From: Duganella sp. CF517 | Lineage (GTDB): Bacteria > Pseudomonadota > Gammaproteobacteria > Burkholderiales > Burkholderiaceae_D | DNA: 64,000 bases | Assembly (NCBI RefSeq): GCF_900110275.1 | Contig: NZ_FODC01000004.1 | Location: forward strand, 727,420 to 791,419 | Reading direction: 5' to 3' | In this document: positions 9,422-17,299 of the stretch, one piece after another | How the letters are laid out: every line of letters begins with the position of its first letter | Position numbering within the stretch: the first letter of the stretch is position 1 | Notes under the pieces: generated by a model | What the model was told of the DNA's origin: nothing | The model's input: the letters and a program-made list of their open reading frames with translations, nothing else | The model's database searches: none | Translations under genes and position numbers: made by a program

Positions 9422-10546
9422 ATGACAAGCTCAACACAGGGCGCCGCCATCGACGCGGCCGCCCCGGATTTACAGCAGGATTTCAAAAGCGCGATGCGGC
9501 GCCTGGCCGCCACCGTCTGCGTGGTGTCCACGACCGACCAGGACGGCTGGCACGGCATGACGGCCACGTCGGTCACGTCGGTGTCGATGGACCCGCCGTC
9601 GGTGCTGGTATGCGTCAACACCACCGCCACCCTGCACAAGATACTGCACGCGGGCGGGCACTTCTGCGTCAACGTGCTGCGCGCCTCGCAGGAGGCGCAG
9701 GCCGGCCGCTTCGCCAGCAGCAAGATCCGCGGCGCGGACCGTTTCGCCGACCACGCGTGGAAGGCGAACGCGGAGCAGGGCGCCTTGCCCTACCTGGTCG
9801 ACGCCCAGGCCAACCTGTTCTGTGACATCGACCAGGCCATTTCCTACGGTACCCATACCATCTTCATCGGCCGCGTCAACGAGATCCGCATCGGCGAGCT
9901 GGTCTCGCCGCTGCTGTACGCCGACGGCCAGTACCTGGCGACGCGCCGGGTGCCCAACTTCCCGGTCGAGACCTTGTTCCTGCACCGCTGGTCGCCGCGC
10001 GCGTTCACGCCGGAGCCGATCCCGGAGACGCAGCTGATGACGTTGCTGGAGGCGGCGCGCTGGGCGCCGTCGTGCTTCAACTCGCAGCCGTGGCGCTTCC
10101 TGTACGCGCTGCGCGACACGCCGCAGTGGGACAAGTTTGTCGGCCTGCTGACGCCGGACAACCAGGTGTGGGCCAAGAACGCCTCGGCCCTGGTGTTCAT
10201 CGTGTCGAATACGTTGATGAGGAATCCGGCCGCCGAAGAGGGCGCGGCGGCCGACGAATGGGTGCCGTCGTACACCCACTCGTTCGACGCCGGCGCCGCC
10301 TGGGCGCAACTGGGGCTGCAATCGACGCTGGCCGGCCTGCGCGCGCACGGCATCATCGGCATCGACCTGGAACGCGCGCGCCGGGAACTGAACGTGCCGG
10401 AGCACTACCGCATCGAGGCGGCCGTCGCCATCGGCCGCCAGGCGCCGGCCGAAACGCTGGACGACGATTTGCAGAAGAAGGAGCAGCCGAGCGAGCGCGA
10501 GCCGTTGTCGGTGATCGCCCTCGAGGGCGGCTTCCCGGCGGCGTAA
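9422..10546 (+). CDS. Flavin reductase-nitroreductase fusion protein
   Basis: The product is 374 residues with two enzymes in one chain. Residues about 15-185 are a flavin reductase-like FMN-binding domain (FKSAMRRLAATVCVVST, GMTATSVTSVSMDPPSVLVC and GHFCVNVL, typical of HpaC-type reductases). Residues about 195-360 are a nitroreductase-fold domain (RWSPRAFTPEPIPETQLMTL, LLEAARWAPSCFNSQPWRF). The GGAG at 9412-9415 supports the ATG at 9422 over the in-frame ATG at 9410. The gene follows the monooxygenase by 32 bp. The N-terminal half is the natural source of reduced flavin for the two-component-type oxygenase encoded at 15529-16794. The C-terminal half probably reduces or dehydrogenates a pathway intermediate. 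The fusion itself is uncommon. Confidence 0.88.
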   Translation: MTSSTQGAAIDAAAPDLQQDFKSAMRRLAATVCVVSTTDQDGWHGMTATSVTSVSMDPPSVLVCVNTTATLHKILHAGGHFCVNVLRASQEAQAGRFASSKIRGADRFADHAWKANAEQGALPYLVDAQANLFCDIDQAISYGTHTIFIGRVNEIRIGELVSPLLYADGQYLATRRVPNFPVETLFLHRWSPRAFTPEPIPETQLMTLLEAARWAPSCFNSQPWRFLYALRDTPQWDKFVGLLTPDNQVWAKNASALVFIVSNTLMRNPAAEEGAAADEWVPSYTHSFDAGAAWAQLGLQSTLAGLRAHGIIGIDLERARRELNVPEHYRIEAAVAIGRQAPAETLDDDLQKKEQPSEREPLSVIALEGGFPAA

Positions 10547-10580
10547 CCGGACGCTGCGCCACGGTTTTCATGCCACACAG

Positions 10581-10605
10581 CGGCGCCGGTGTCCGGCGCC
10601 GTTTT
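10581..10605 (+). terminator. Intrinsic-terminator-like hairpin between reductase fusion and cupin
   Basis: A perfect 9-bp GC stem (CGGCGCCGG / CCGGCGCCG) with a TGT loop is followed by four T residues. It lies 34 bp after the reductase stop and 19 bp before the cupin start. The short T run suggests partial termination, which would lower cupin expression relative to the two genes before it. Confidence 0.5.
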
Positions 10606-10624
10606 AACTTTCGAAGGAACGATA

Positions 10625-10969
10625 ATGGAAGTAGTTAAATTTGCCGAAGCGCCGTTTTATACCGCCCCGCACCATGAGGATGTCGTCGCCCGCCGCCTGC
10701 AGGGCGGCGTGGCCAGCAGCACCGATTTCGCGCTGGTGGGGCATTCGTATCTGCGCGATGGCGCCAAGGTGCAAATGAGCGCCGGCACGTTCGGCAAGGT
10801 GTATGTGATCACCGAGGGGTCGCTGATCATCGAGCAGGAAGACGGCGTCGAGCATGTGCTGGAGCTGTTCGACAGCATCCACATTCCCGCCGGCGAAGCG
10901 CGCGCGATCCGCAACGACAGCGGCGCCGGCGCCACGATGATCGTCATCACGCCGCCGGTGCCGGCCTAA
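10625..10969 (+). CDS. Small cupin protein lacking metal ligands
   Basis: The product is 114 residues, a single cupin barrel, started by an ATG six bases after AAGGA (10614-10618). The strands VYVITEGSLIIEQEDG and DSIHIPAGEARAIRNDSG match cupin motifs 1 and 2. However, the His-x-His and Glu of motif 1 are replaced by Ser, Gly and Lys (in QMSAGTFGKVYVITEG), and the His of motif 2 is Arg (PAGEARAIRN). It is therefore unlikely to be a metal-dependent dioxygenase of the quercetinase or Dke1 type. It may bind an intermediate, catalyse a metal-free isomerisation or decarboxylation, or act as a sensor. It is the last gene of unit A. Confidence 0.8.
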   Translation: MEVVKFAEAPFYTAPHHEDVVARRLQGGVASSTDFALVGHSYLRDGAKVQMSAGTFGKVYVITEGSLIIEQEDGVEHVLELFDSIHIPAGEARAIRNDSGAGATMIVITPPVPA

Positions 10970-10988
10970 ACGCCGGCGTGGCCGCCGC

Positions 10989-11016
10989 CGCCATGCGCCG
11001 TCGAAGGCGCATGGCG
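10989..11016. terminator. Strong hairpin between convergent units A and B
   Basis: A perfect 11-bp inverted repeat (CGCCATGCGCC / GGCGCATGGCG) with a six-base loop sits between the cupin stop and the DUF3500 stop. No T tract follows on either strand, so it is not a textbook intrinsic terminator. Its position between two convergent operons suggests a bidirectional transcript end or an mRNA-stabilising structure. Confidence 0.45.
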
Positions 11017-11025
11017 TGTGGCGTA

Positions 11026-12288
11026 TCAGGCCGTACCCGGGTTTTTACCCGGATGCACCTGCTCATAATGTAGCCGCAGCAAGTCCTTGCCGTAGTCGTT
11101 GCCGTTGGGCGTGCGCACCACCGTGTGGATGTGGCACTTGGCCGGCGTGTCGTTGGCCAGCCAGATGCCGGCGTGGTGGTCGAACTCGGTCATCACCACC
11201 GGGCTCTGGATGCGGTAGTAGAACGGATCGTCCTCGCCGTGGCCGCCGATCCAGCTCCACCAGGTGCGGTCGAGCATCGATTCGACGTGGTCCATCTTGG
11301 CCCTGAGCGGGCCTTCGGGCAGGTAGCAGACGAACGCTTCGACGATCTCGAGCAGCTGGCGCTTCTGCAGCGACGAAAACTCCTTCACCGAAATGCCTTC
11401 GTACGGGATGATGCGGTTGTCCTGGAAGGCGCCGCCGAGCGCGCGCTCGTCGCCCGGATTCCAGCGCCCCTCGGGCATGGCCGGGTCCTTCATCTGCTTG
11501 AAGACGGTGGCCCGCTCGCGCAGCGCCTCGGGCAGCGAACGCATCAACGCCAACCCCACGTCCTGCTCGGTGTCGAACAGCTTCAGGCCTTTGTTCGGGC
11601 CGTCGTCGATCTCGTTCGGCTCGGCGCCCATGAAGGTCGGCGAGATCACCATCTGGCTGCCCTGCACGAACACGTTCAGGCACAGGTGGTGGCCGTACAG
11701 GTTCCAGCCCCACGGACCGTCCATCGACGGCTCGCCGAACAGCAGGAAGTTGTAGCTCCACTCGTTCATGATGTTTTCGAGCTGGCACAGCTGGCCCAGG
11801 AAGGCGTTGGTCTTCATGCAGCCGCGCGCCTTTTCGAAGCCCTTGGCGCTCAGCGACGCCTTGATCAGGTTCATGATCGCCAGGCGCGGGACCGGCGCCA
11901 GATCCTCCAGGCGCACGCCGTTCGGATTGAGCAGGAATTCCGGATTGCTCCAGCTGCGCCACTCCTTGGCGTCGATCGGATAGCGCACTTTGTCGAGTTC
12001 GTCCGCGCCGAGCACGTTGAGCATGTTCCTGGCGGCGTCGACCAGCTGCGCGGTCGGCGCGCCCTCGTTCTTGATCTCGTACAGGCCGGTTTCCTTGTGG
12101 CCATCGCAGGTGATGCAGGAGTGCGGTTCGGCATACAGCTTGCGCCAGTCGGCCACCAGCGCGGCCGGGATCGGCTCCTTGATCACCTCCTGCGCGAAGG
12201 CATGCGGATCGAGATGGCGGAACGGCGTCAGCCGTGGCGAGTCGACGGGGTAGAGAAGATCCCTGAATTGCGGCCTTTTGTATTGCAT
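11026..12288 (-). CDS. DUF3500 family protein
   Basis: The product is 420 residues, with its ATG preceded by GGAG at good spacing. The C-terminal third carries the pattern I associate with DUF3500: SLQKRQLLEIVEAFVCYLP, DRTWWSWIGGHGEDDPFYYR, then FDHHAGIWLANDTPAKCHIHTVVRTPNGNDYGKDLLRLHYE. The region around residues 140-215 (SYNFLLFGEPSMDGPWGWNLYGHHLCLN) is rich in Trp, His and Gly. There is no signal peptide. The His- and acid-rich C-terminus could bind metal. No reaction is established for the family. It is the last gene of unit B, 24 bp after meaB, so a role in the same catabolic pathway is inferred from co-transcription. Confidence 0.78.
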   Translation of the reverse strand: MQYKRPQFRDLLYPVDSPRLTPFRHLDPHAFAQEVIKEPIPAALVADWRKLYAEPHSCITCDGHKETGLYEIKNEGAPTAQLVDAARNMLNVLGADELDKVRYPIDAKEWRSWSNPEFLLNPNGVRLEDLAPVPRLAIMNLIKASLSAKGFEKARGCMKTNAFLGQLCQLENIMNEWSYNFLLFGEPSMDGPWGWNLYGHHLCLNVFVQGSQMVISPTFMGAEPNEIDDGPNKGLKLFDTEQDVGLALMRSLPEALRERATVFKQMKDPAMPEGRWNPGDERALGGAFQDNRIIPYEGISVKEFSSLQKRQLLEIVEAFVCYLPEGPLRAKMDHVESMLDRTWWSWIGGHGEDDPFYYRIQSPVVMTEFDHHAGIWLANDTPAKCHIHTVVRTPNGNDYGKDLLRLHYEQVHPGKNPGTA

Positions 12289-12312
12289 GGTGTGCTCCGT
12301 TATCGTTGGTTT

Positions 12313-13347
12313 TTAGTGTTTGATACAGTCAAGCAACCGGTACGCGGCGGCGCCCGGCGTGATCCTTCCCTCGGCGACCGCCTCGGTCAGTTGCGCGAGC
12401 TCGGCGCCGACGGCCGGATGGCGCCGGAAATGCTGGCGCACGCCCGAATCGATCAGGTTCCACATCCACGCCAGCGCCTGGCGGCGGCGCTTGGCGTCGA
12501 ACTCGCCGGTGCCGGTCATCGTGTCGCGGTAGCGCTCGACGTCGGCCCAGAACGCGTCGATGCCGCGCCTGGCCAGCGAGCTGACGGCGAGCACCGGCAC
12601 CCGCCAGTTTTTGCTGGCCGGGCGCAGCATCGTCAGCGCCGTCTGCACTTGCATGCGCGCCAGTTCGGTCGCCTGCGCGTCGATGTCGGCCTTGTTGAAC
12701 AGGACCAGGTCGGCGATTTCGACGATCCCCTTCTTGATCGTTTGCAGGTCGTCGCCGGCGTTGGCCAGTTGCAGCAGCACGAACAGGTCGACCATGCCGG
12801 CCACCATCGTCTCGCTCTGACCGACGCCGACCGTCTCGACGATGATGACGTCGAAGCCGGCCGCCTCGAACAGCAGCATGGCTTCGCGCGTCTTTTCGGC
12901 GACGCCGCCGAGCGCCCCGGATGTGGGACTGGGGCGGATGAAGGCTTCCTCGCGCTGGCACAGCGATTCCATCCGCGTTTTGTCGCCGAGGATGGAGCCG
13001 CCGGAGATCGACGAGGACGGGTCGACCGCCAGCACCGCGACGCGCTTGCCGGCGTCGATCAGGAAATTGCCGAGCGCTTCGATGAAGGTCGACTTGCCCG
13101 AGCCGGGCACGCCCGAGATCCCGACCCGGATCGCGCGGCCCGTGTGCGGCAGCAAGGCCGCCAGCACCTGTTGCGCGCGCGCCTGGTGGTCGGCGCGGGT
13201 CGATTCGATCAGCGTGATCGATTTCGCCAGCGCGCGGCGCTGCCCGGCGCCCGGGCCGAGCACGCCGTCGACCAGTTTCTGGTCGGCGGGCTCGAGCGCG
13301 GCGGGCGGCGGCGCGGCCCCATCGGTTGACTGCAAGGAGGCCGGCAC
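12313..13347 (-). CDS. meaB: Methylmalonyl-CoA mutase-associated GTPase MeaB
   Basis: This 344-residue G3E-type P-loop GTPase assembles and protects adenosylcobalamin-dependent methylmalonyl-CoA mutase. Visible motifs are Walker A GVPGSGKST near residue 79, the DPSSSISGGSILGDKTRM segment near 110, the switch region DVIIVETVGVGQSE near 165, and the guanine-specificity NKAD near 215. It starts with GTG three bases after the mutase stop. Immediate linkage to the mutase gene fixes the assignment as MeaB rather than an arginine-kinase-like ArgK. Confidence 0.95.
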   Translation of the reverse strand: MPASLQSTDGAAPPPAALEPADQKLVDGVLGPGAGQRRALAKSITLIESTRADHQARAQQVLAALLPHTGRAIRVGISGVPGSGKSTFIEALGNFLIDAGKRVAVLAVDPSSSISGGSILGDKTRMESLCQREEAFIRPSPTSGALGGVAEKTREAMLLFEAAGFDVIIVETVGVGQSETMVAGMVDLFVLLQLANAGDDLQTIKKGIVEIADLVLFNKADIDAQATELARMQVQTALTMLRPASKNWRVPVLAVSSLARRGIDAFWADVERYRDTMTGTGEFDAKRRRQALAWMWNLIDSGVRQHFRRHPAVGAELAQLTEAVAEGRITPGAAAYRLLDCIKH

Positions 13348-13350
13348 GGT

Positions 13351-15528
13351 CTACGCCGCCGTGGCGGCCAGCGCCTTGCGGATTTCCAGCAGCGTGGTCC
13401 GGGCCGAATCCTCGATGCGCGTGCCCGGCCCGAAAATGGCCTTGGCGCCGGCCTCGAACAGGTAGTCGTAGTCCTGCGCCGGGATCACGCCGCCGGCGAA
13501 GACGATGATGTCGTCGGCGCCCTGGTCCTTGAGCGCCTTGACCAGCGCCGGCAGCAACGTCTTGTGGCCGGCCGCCAGCGACGACACGCCCACCGCGTGC
13601 ACGTCGTTCTCGATCGCCAGCCGCGCCGCTTCCTCCGGCGTCTGGAACAGCGGGCCGACGTCGATGTCGAACCCGAGGTCGGCGAAGGCGGTGGCCACCA
13701 CCTTGGCGCCGCGGTCGTGGCCGTCCTGGCCCAGCTTGGCGATCATGATGCGCGGACGGCGGCCCTCGTCGGCCAGGAATTGCTCGATGTCGGCCTTGAT
13801 TTCCTCCCAGCTGACCTGGCCCTCGACCACCGCGCCGTACACGCCCGAGACGGTCTGCTGCGTCGCGCGGAAGCGGCCGTAGACCGTTTCCAGCGCGTCG
13901 GAGATCTCGCCGACCGACGCGCGCAGCCGTACCGCCTTGATCGCCAGGTCCAGCAGGTTGCCGTCGCCGCCCTCGGCGCATTTGACCAGCGCGTCGAGCG
14001 CGGCCATCATCTTGTCGTCGTCGCGCGCGGCGCGCATCCGGTTCAGGCGCGCGATCTGCGACTCGCGCACGGCGACGTTGTCGATGTCGAGGATCTCGAT
14101 CGGGTCTTCCTTGGCCAGCTTGTATTTGTTGACGCCGACGATGACGTCCTTGCCGGAATCGATGCGCGCTTGCTTGTCGGCCGCGCACGCTTCGATCTTC
14201 AGCTTGGCCCAGCCCGATTCGACCGCGTGCGTCATGCCGCCCATGGCCTCGACTTCCTCCATGATCTTCCACGCCTCGTCGGCCATGTCCTGGGTCAGCT
14301 TCTCCATCATGTAGGAGCCGCCCCACGGATCGACCACGCTGGTGATATGGGTTTCTTCCTGGATCACCAGCTGCGTGTTGCGGGCGATGCGCGACGAGAA
14401 ATCGGTCGGCAGCGCGATCGCCTCGTCGAGCGCGTTGGTGTGCAGCGACTGGGTGCCGCCGAACACCGCCGCCATCGCCTCGATGGTGGTGCGCACCACG
14501 TTGTTGTAGGGGTCCTGTTCGGTCAGGGTCCAGCCGGAGGTCTGGCAGTGGGTGCGCAGCATCGACGACTTGGCGCTCTTGGGCGAGAACTCCTGCATGA
14601 TCTTCCACCACAGCAGGCGGGAGGCGCGCAGCTTGGCCACCTCCAGGTAGAAGTTCATGCCGATGGCGAAGAAAAAGCTCAGCCGGCCGGCGAATTCGTC
14701 GACGTCCAGGCCCGAGGCGATCGCCGTCTTGACGTACTCGCGGCCGTCGGCCAGCGTGAACGCCAGCTCCAGCGACTGGTTGGCGCCGGCCTCCTGGATG
14801 TGGTAGCCGGAGATCGAGATCGAATTGAACTTCGGCATGTTCTTGGCCGTGTAGCCGATGATGTCGGCGATGATCTTCATCGACGGCCCGGGCGGGTAGA
14901 TGTAGGTGTTGCGGACCATGAACTCCTTGAGGATGTCGTTCTGTATGGTCCCCGACAACTGCTCCTGCGTCACGCCTTGCTCCTCGGCGGCGACCACGTA
15001 GCCGGCCAGGATCGGCAGCACGGCGCCGTTCATCGTCATCGACACCGACACCTTGTCGAGCGGGATGCCGTCGAACAGGATCTTCATGTCCTCGACCGAG
15101 TCGATCGCCACGCCGGCCTTGCCGACGTCGCCGGTCACGCGCGGATGGTCCGAGTCGTAGCCGCGGTGGGTGGCCAGGTCGAACGCCACCGACACGCCCT
15201 GTCCGCCGGCCGCCAGCGCCTTGCGGTAGAACGCGTTGGACGCCTCGGCCGTGGAGAAGCCGGCGTACTGGCGGATGGTCCATGGACGCACCGCGTACAT
15301 GGTCGCCTGCGGCCCGCGCAGGTAGGGGGCGAAGCCGGGCAGGGTGTCGGTGTATTGCAGGCCCGCCACGTCGCTGCGGGTGTACAGCGGCTTGACCTGG
15401 ATGCCGTCGGGCGTGGTCCAGGTCAGCGCCGCGACGTCGCCGCCGGGCGCGGACTTGGCCGCCGCCTTTTTCCAGGCGTCCAGCCCGGAATAGTCGGGCG
15501 CGGCGGCGGAATGGGTGTTCGCCGTCAT
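13351..15528 (-). CDS. scpA: Methylmalonyl-CoA mutase
   Basis: A 725-residue adenosylcobalamin enzyme that interconverts (2R)-methylmalonyl-CoA and succinyl-CoA. The substrate TIM barrel is N-terminal: YAVRPWTIRQYAGFSTAEAS carries the stacking Tyr88, and Gln196 (TIQND), Arg206 (FMVRNTY) and His243 (GYHIQEAGA) match the known mutase active-site residues. The C-terminal cobalamin domain carries the base-off motif DGHDRG near residue 600 and GVSSLAAGHKT. It is full length for the single-gene (homodimeric) type. Its start ATG directly abuts the stop of the upstream flavoenzyme gene. Placement under an operator-controlled catabolic promoter, next to a MatB-like ligase unit, suggests it converts methylmalonyl-CoA made by this pathway. 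Confidence 0.95.
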   Translation of the reverse strand: MTANTHSAAAPDYSGLDAWKKAAAKSAPGGDVAALTWTTPDGIQVKPLYTRSDVAGLQYTDTLPGFAPYLRGPQATMYAVRPWTIRQYAGFSTAEASNAFYRKALAAGGQGVSVAFDLATHRGYDSDHPRVTGDVGKAGVAIDSVEDMKILFDGIPLDKVSVSMTMNGAVLPILAGYVVAAEEQGVTQEQLSGTIQNDILKEFMVRNTYIYPPGPSMKIIADIIGYTAKNMPKFNSISISGYHIQEAGANQSLELAFTLADGREYVKTAIASGLDVDEFAGRLSFFFAIGMNFYLEVAKLRASRLLWWKIMQEFSPKSAKSSMLRTHCQTSGWTLTEQDPYNNVVRTTIEAMAAVFGGTQSLHTNALDEAIALPTDFSSRIARNTQLVIQEETHITSVVDPWGGSYMMEKLTQDMADEAWKIMEEVEAMGGMTHAVESGWAKLKIEACAADKQARIDSGKDVIVGVNKYKLAKEDPIEILDIDNVAVRESQIARLNRMRAARDDDKMMAALDALVKCAEGGDGNLLDLAIKAVRLRASVGEISDALETVYGRFRATQQTVSGVYGAVVEGQVSWEEIKADIEQFLADEGRRPRIMIAKLGQDGHDRGAKVVATAFADLGFDIDVGPLFQTPEEAARLAIENDVHAVGVSSLAAGHKTLLPALVKALKDQGADDIIVFAGGVIPAQDYDYLFEAGAKAIFGPGTRIEDSARTTLLEIRKALAATAA

Positions 15529-16794
15529 TTAAGCGACCTTTGCCGCCGGTGCCGGCGTGAAGCGGTCGAGCGTGGTAATGCCCTCGAAATTGTGCGGCTG
15601 CAGGCCGGCCATCAGGCGCCCGTAGTTCTCCGACAGCGCCTCCAGGTTCAGCGCGCCGTGCAGGGTGACGATGCGGGCGTCGCGCCAGGCGCGCTGGATC
15701 GGTTCGAACAGCATGATCGCGGTCGAGCCGGAATTGCGTTGCAGGATCTCGATCGCTTCGGCGCACCATTTGGCCGCGTAGGCCGTTTCCACCAGCACGC
15801 GCGAACTAAATAGTTGCATGGTTTCGGCGTCGGCCGGCGTGCCGGCGGCGGCCAGCGCGCCCAGACGGTCGGTCTCTTCGGCGTTGGCGCGCGCCATCAG
15901 CAGCGCCGACTGGATCTTGGTGTGCACCTCGGACAGCAGCAAATGGGTCAGCGGCGCCTCCAGCTGGTTCTTGTAGGTGGTGCCACGGATCGGGCGACCG
16001 GCGGAGCGGTCGAGGAAGCGCGCCAGCGCGCCCTGCGCCAGGCCGATCGACATGCCGGCCATCAGGCTGAACGACCAGCCCAGCGTCGGCGCCTTCCACA
16101 GGCTGCCCTTGAGGCCGTTGTCGTGCACGGCGCTGGTCACTTCGCGGAAATCGATGGCGCGGTAGTTGGGCACGAACAATTCCTCGTCGGTGAGCGTGAT
16201 CGAGACGCTGCCGGTGGCGCACATGCCGGCCACCTTCCAGTCGTCGAGGAATTTGAGCTGGTCGCGCGGCACCTGGGCGCCGACCAGGAAGCGGCCGTTG
16301 CCCTCGTCGCAGATGCAACCGAGGTTGGTGTAGGGCGCCCACAGCGAATCGCTGCCGAAGGTCCACGGGCCGCCGGAGATGATCCAGCCGCCGTCGACGC
16401 GCTTGGCTTTGCCGCGCGTGGCCGGGAAGTGGCTCGAGCCGGCCACGCGCGGGCCGACCCATTTGCCGCCGAACACTTCTTCGACGACCTTGGCGCCCAT
16501 CCCGGCCGGAATCCAGTTGGTGGCGGCGCCGACCCAGGTGGTCCAGCCGGCCGAGCCGTCCCATTTGGCGACCTCGATGATGACGTCGAGCTGCTGGCGC
16601 ACCGACAGTTCGTCGCCGCCGTATTCGGCCGGGCTGCCGATGTTGAAGGCGCCGGTGGCGTCGAGCGCGGCGATGGTCTCGTCGGAGTGGCGGTTGTTGC
16701 GTTCGGCTTCGCTGGCGCGCTCGCGCAGCGTGGGGCCGAGTGCGCGAATCTGGTCGAGGATGGTGGCCAGGCGTTCGGCTTTATTGGTGGTCAT
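15529..16794 (-). CDS. Acyl-CoA-dehydrogenase-fold flavin-dependent monooxygenase (HsaA/DszC-like)
   Basis: The product is 421 residues with the acyl-CoA dehydrogenase fold: N-terminal helical domain (residues 1-115), beta domain (KAKRVDGGWIISGGPWTFGSDSLWA near 130-160) and the type-2 C-terminal helical domain (GLAQGALARFLDRSAGRP through LHGALNLEALSENYGRL). This combination, without CoA-ligase context for a simple dehydrogenation, matches group D reduced-flavin monooxygenases. They take FMNH2 or FADH2 from a separate reductase; the fusion protein of unit A and the FMN reductase of unit C are candidates. It is the first gene of unit B, about 40 bp from promoter B, with GGAGA before the ATG. 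A true acyl-CoA dehydrogenase is the main alternative. Confidence 0.82.
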   Translation of the reverse strand: MTTNKAERLATILDQIRALGPTLRERASEAERNNRHSDETIAALDATGAFNIGSPAEYGGDELSVRQQLDVIIEVAKWDGSAGWTTWVGAATNWIPAGMGAKVVEEVFGGKWVGPRVAGSSHFPATRGKAKRVDGGWIISGGPWTFGSDSLWAPYTNLGCICDEGNGRFLVGAQVPRDQLKFLDDWKVAGMCATGSVSITLTDEELFVPNYRAIDFREVTSAVHDNGLKGSLWKAPTLGWSFSLMAGMSIGLAQGALARFLDRSAGRPIRGTTYKNQLEAPLTHLLLSEVHTKIQSALLMARANAEETDRLGALAAAGTPADAETMQLFSSRVLVETAYAAKWCAEAIEILQRNSGSTAIMLFEPIQRAWRDARIVTLHGALNLEALSENYGRLMAGLQPHNFEGITTLDRFTPAPAAKVA

Positions 16795-16830
16795 GGTGTT
16801 CGTCTCCGCTGTTTTTGTTTCGAAAAAAAT

Positions 16831-16875
16831 ATATCAACACGCATTGATATTATTCAAGAGTGGGGAGGGTGTCAA
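16831..16875 (-). promoter_or_regulatory. Promoter B with overlapping 20-bp palindromic operator
   Basis: On the minus strand the -35 TTGACA lies at 16875-16870, the spacer is 17 bp and the -10 TAATAT is at 16852-16847. The palindrome ATATCAA-N6-TTGATAT at 16831-16850 overlaps the -10, exactly as in promoter A. It drives the unit B operon and is 82 bp from the -10-overlapping palindrome of the divergent promoter C. Confidence 0.85.
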
Positions 16876-16932
16876 TGGCCGAAACAAAGAAAACACGGGA
16901 CAAAGCTGCGCGAGATTTCTTCGCCAACGGCA

Positions 16933-16977
16933 TTGACACTGCCGGGTGTCTTCATTAATATCAATGCGTGTTGATAT
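16933..16977 (+). promoter_or_regulatory. Promoter C with overlapping 20-bp palindromic operator
   Basis: The -35 TTGACA is at 16933-16938, followed by a 17-bp spacer and the -10 TAATAT at 16956-16961. The palindrome at 16958-16977 is identical to the one at promoter A, including the central TGCGTG. It drives the Dabb-MatB-FAH-reductase-crotonase unit. Two operators on divergent promoters could allow looping or joint occupancy by one regulator. Confidence 0.85.
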
Positions 16978-17009
16978 TTAGCGCCAGCTGCGCAGGAGGA
17001 GAAAATTCG

Positions 17010-17297
17010 ATGGTTACCCACATTGTGATCTTCACGTGGATCGCCGAAGTGACGGCGGAACAGGTGGAAAACCTGCGGCAGGCGCTGAACAGCCTGGCCG
17101 TGGAATTTGCGGAGACCGTCACCATCAAGCACGGTCCGGACCTGCGCTTCCGGGACATCAATGGCAGTTACGCTTTAGTAGCAACATTTCCAGACCGGGC
17201 AGGCTGGGACGCATACCAAGCCGACCCGCGGCACAAAGCCGTGGTGCGCGACTTCGTCCTGCCGATCCAGGCTTCCCGCCTAACGGTGCAATTCTAA
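17010..17297 (+). CDS. Dabb (stress-responsive A/B barrel) family protein
   Basis: The product is 95 residues, preceded by an ideal AGGAGGA (16994-17000) nine bases from the ATG. Family features are the opening MVTHIVIFTWIAEVTAEQVENL, a central GPDLRF, YALVATFPDRAGWDAYQADPRHKAV (the Dabb DxxxYxxHPxH-like segment) and a terminal strand. Dabb domains form dimeric ferredoxin-like barrels; some (olivetolic acid cyclase, plant and bacterial relatives) act on polyketide or resorcinol-type substrates. It is the first gene of unit C. A catalytic role in the pathway is plausible but unproven. Confidence 0.85.
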   Translation: MVTHIVIFTWIAEVTAEQVENLRQALNSLAVEFAETVTIKHGPDLRFRDINGSYALVATFPDRAGWDAYQADPRHKAVVRDFVLPIQASRLTVQF

Positions 17298-17299
17298 AC

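Noticed and set aside
5865..9437. Very long minus-strand ORF (1190 codons) opposite the SnoaL, MFS and FAD-monooxygenase genes
   Set aside because: It is an antisense shadow of GC-rich coding DNA: composition is Arg/Ala/Gln/His-rich with no domain motif, and it crosses three real genes and promoter A.
10625..10969. Cupin as the missing ring-cleavage dioxygenase (Dke1- or quercetinase-like)
   Set aside because: All four canonical metal ligands are replaced.
12329..15769. Minus-strand ORF of 1146 codons running across mutase and meaB in another frame
   Set aside because: It is an alternate-frame shadow; the true frames encode well-conserved MeaB and mutase motifs.
16875..16958. 27-codon plus-strand ORF between promoters B and C with a G-rich ribosome-site-like run
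   Set aside because: No promoter faces it, it ends inside promoter C, and the G-rich run is part of the promoter B spacer.
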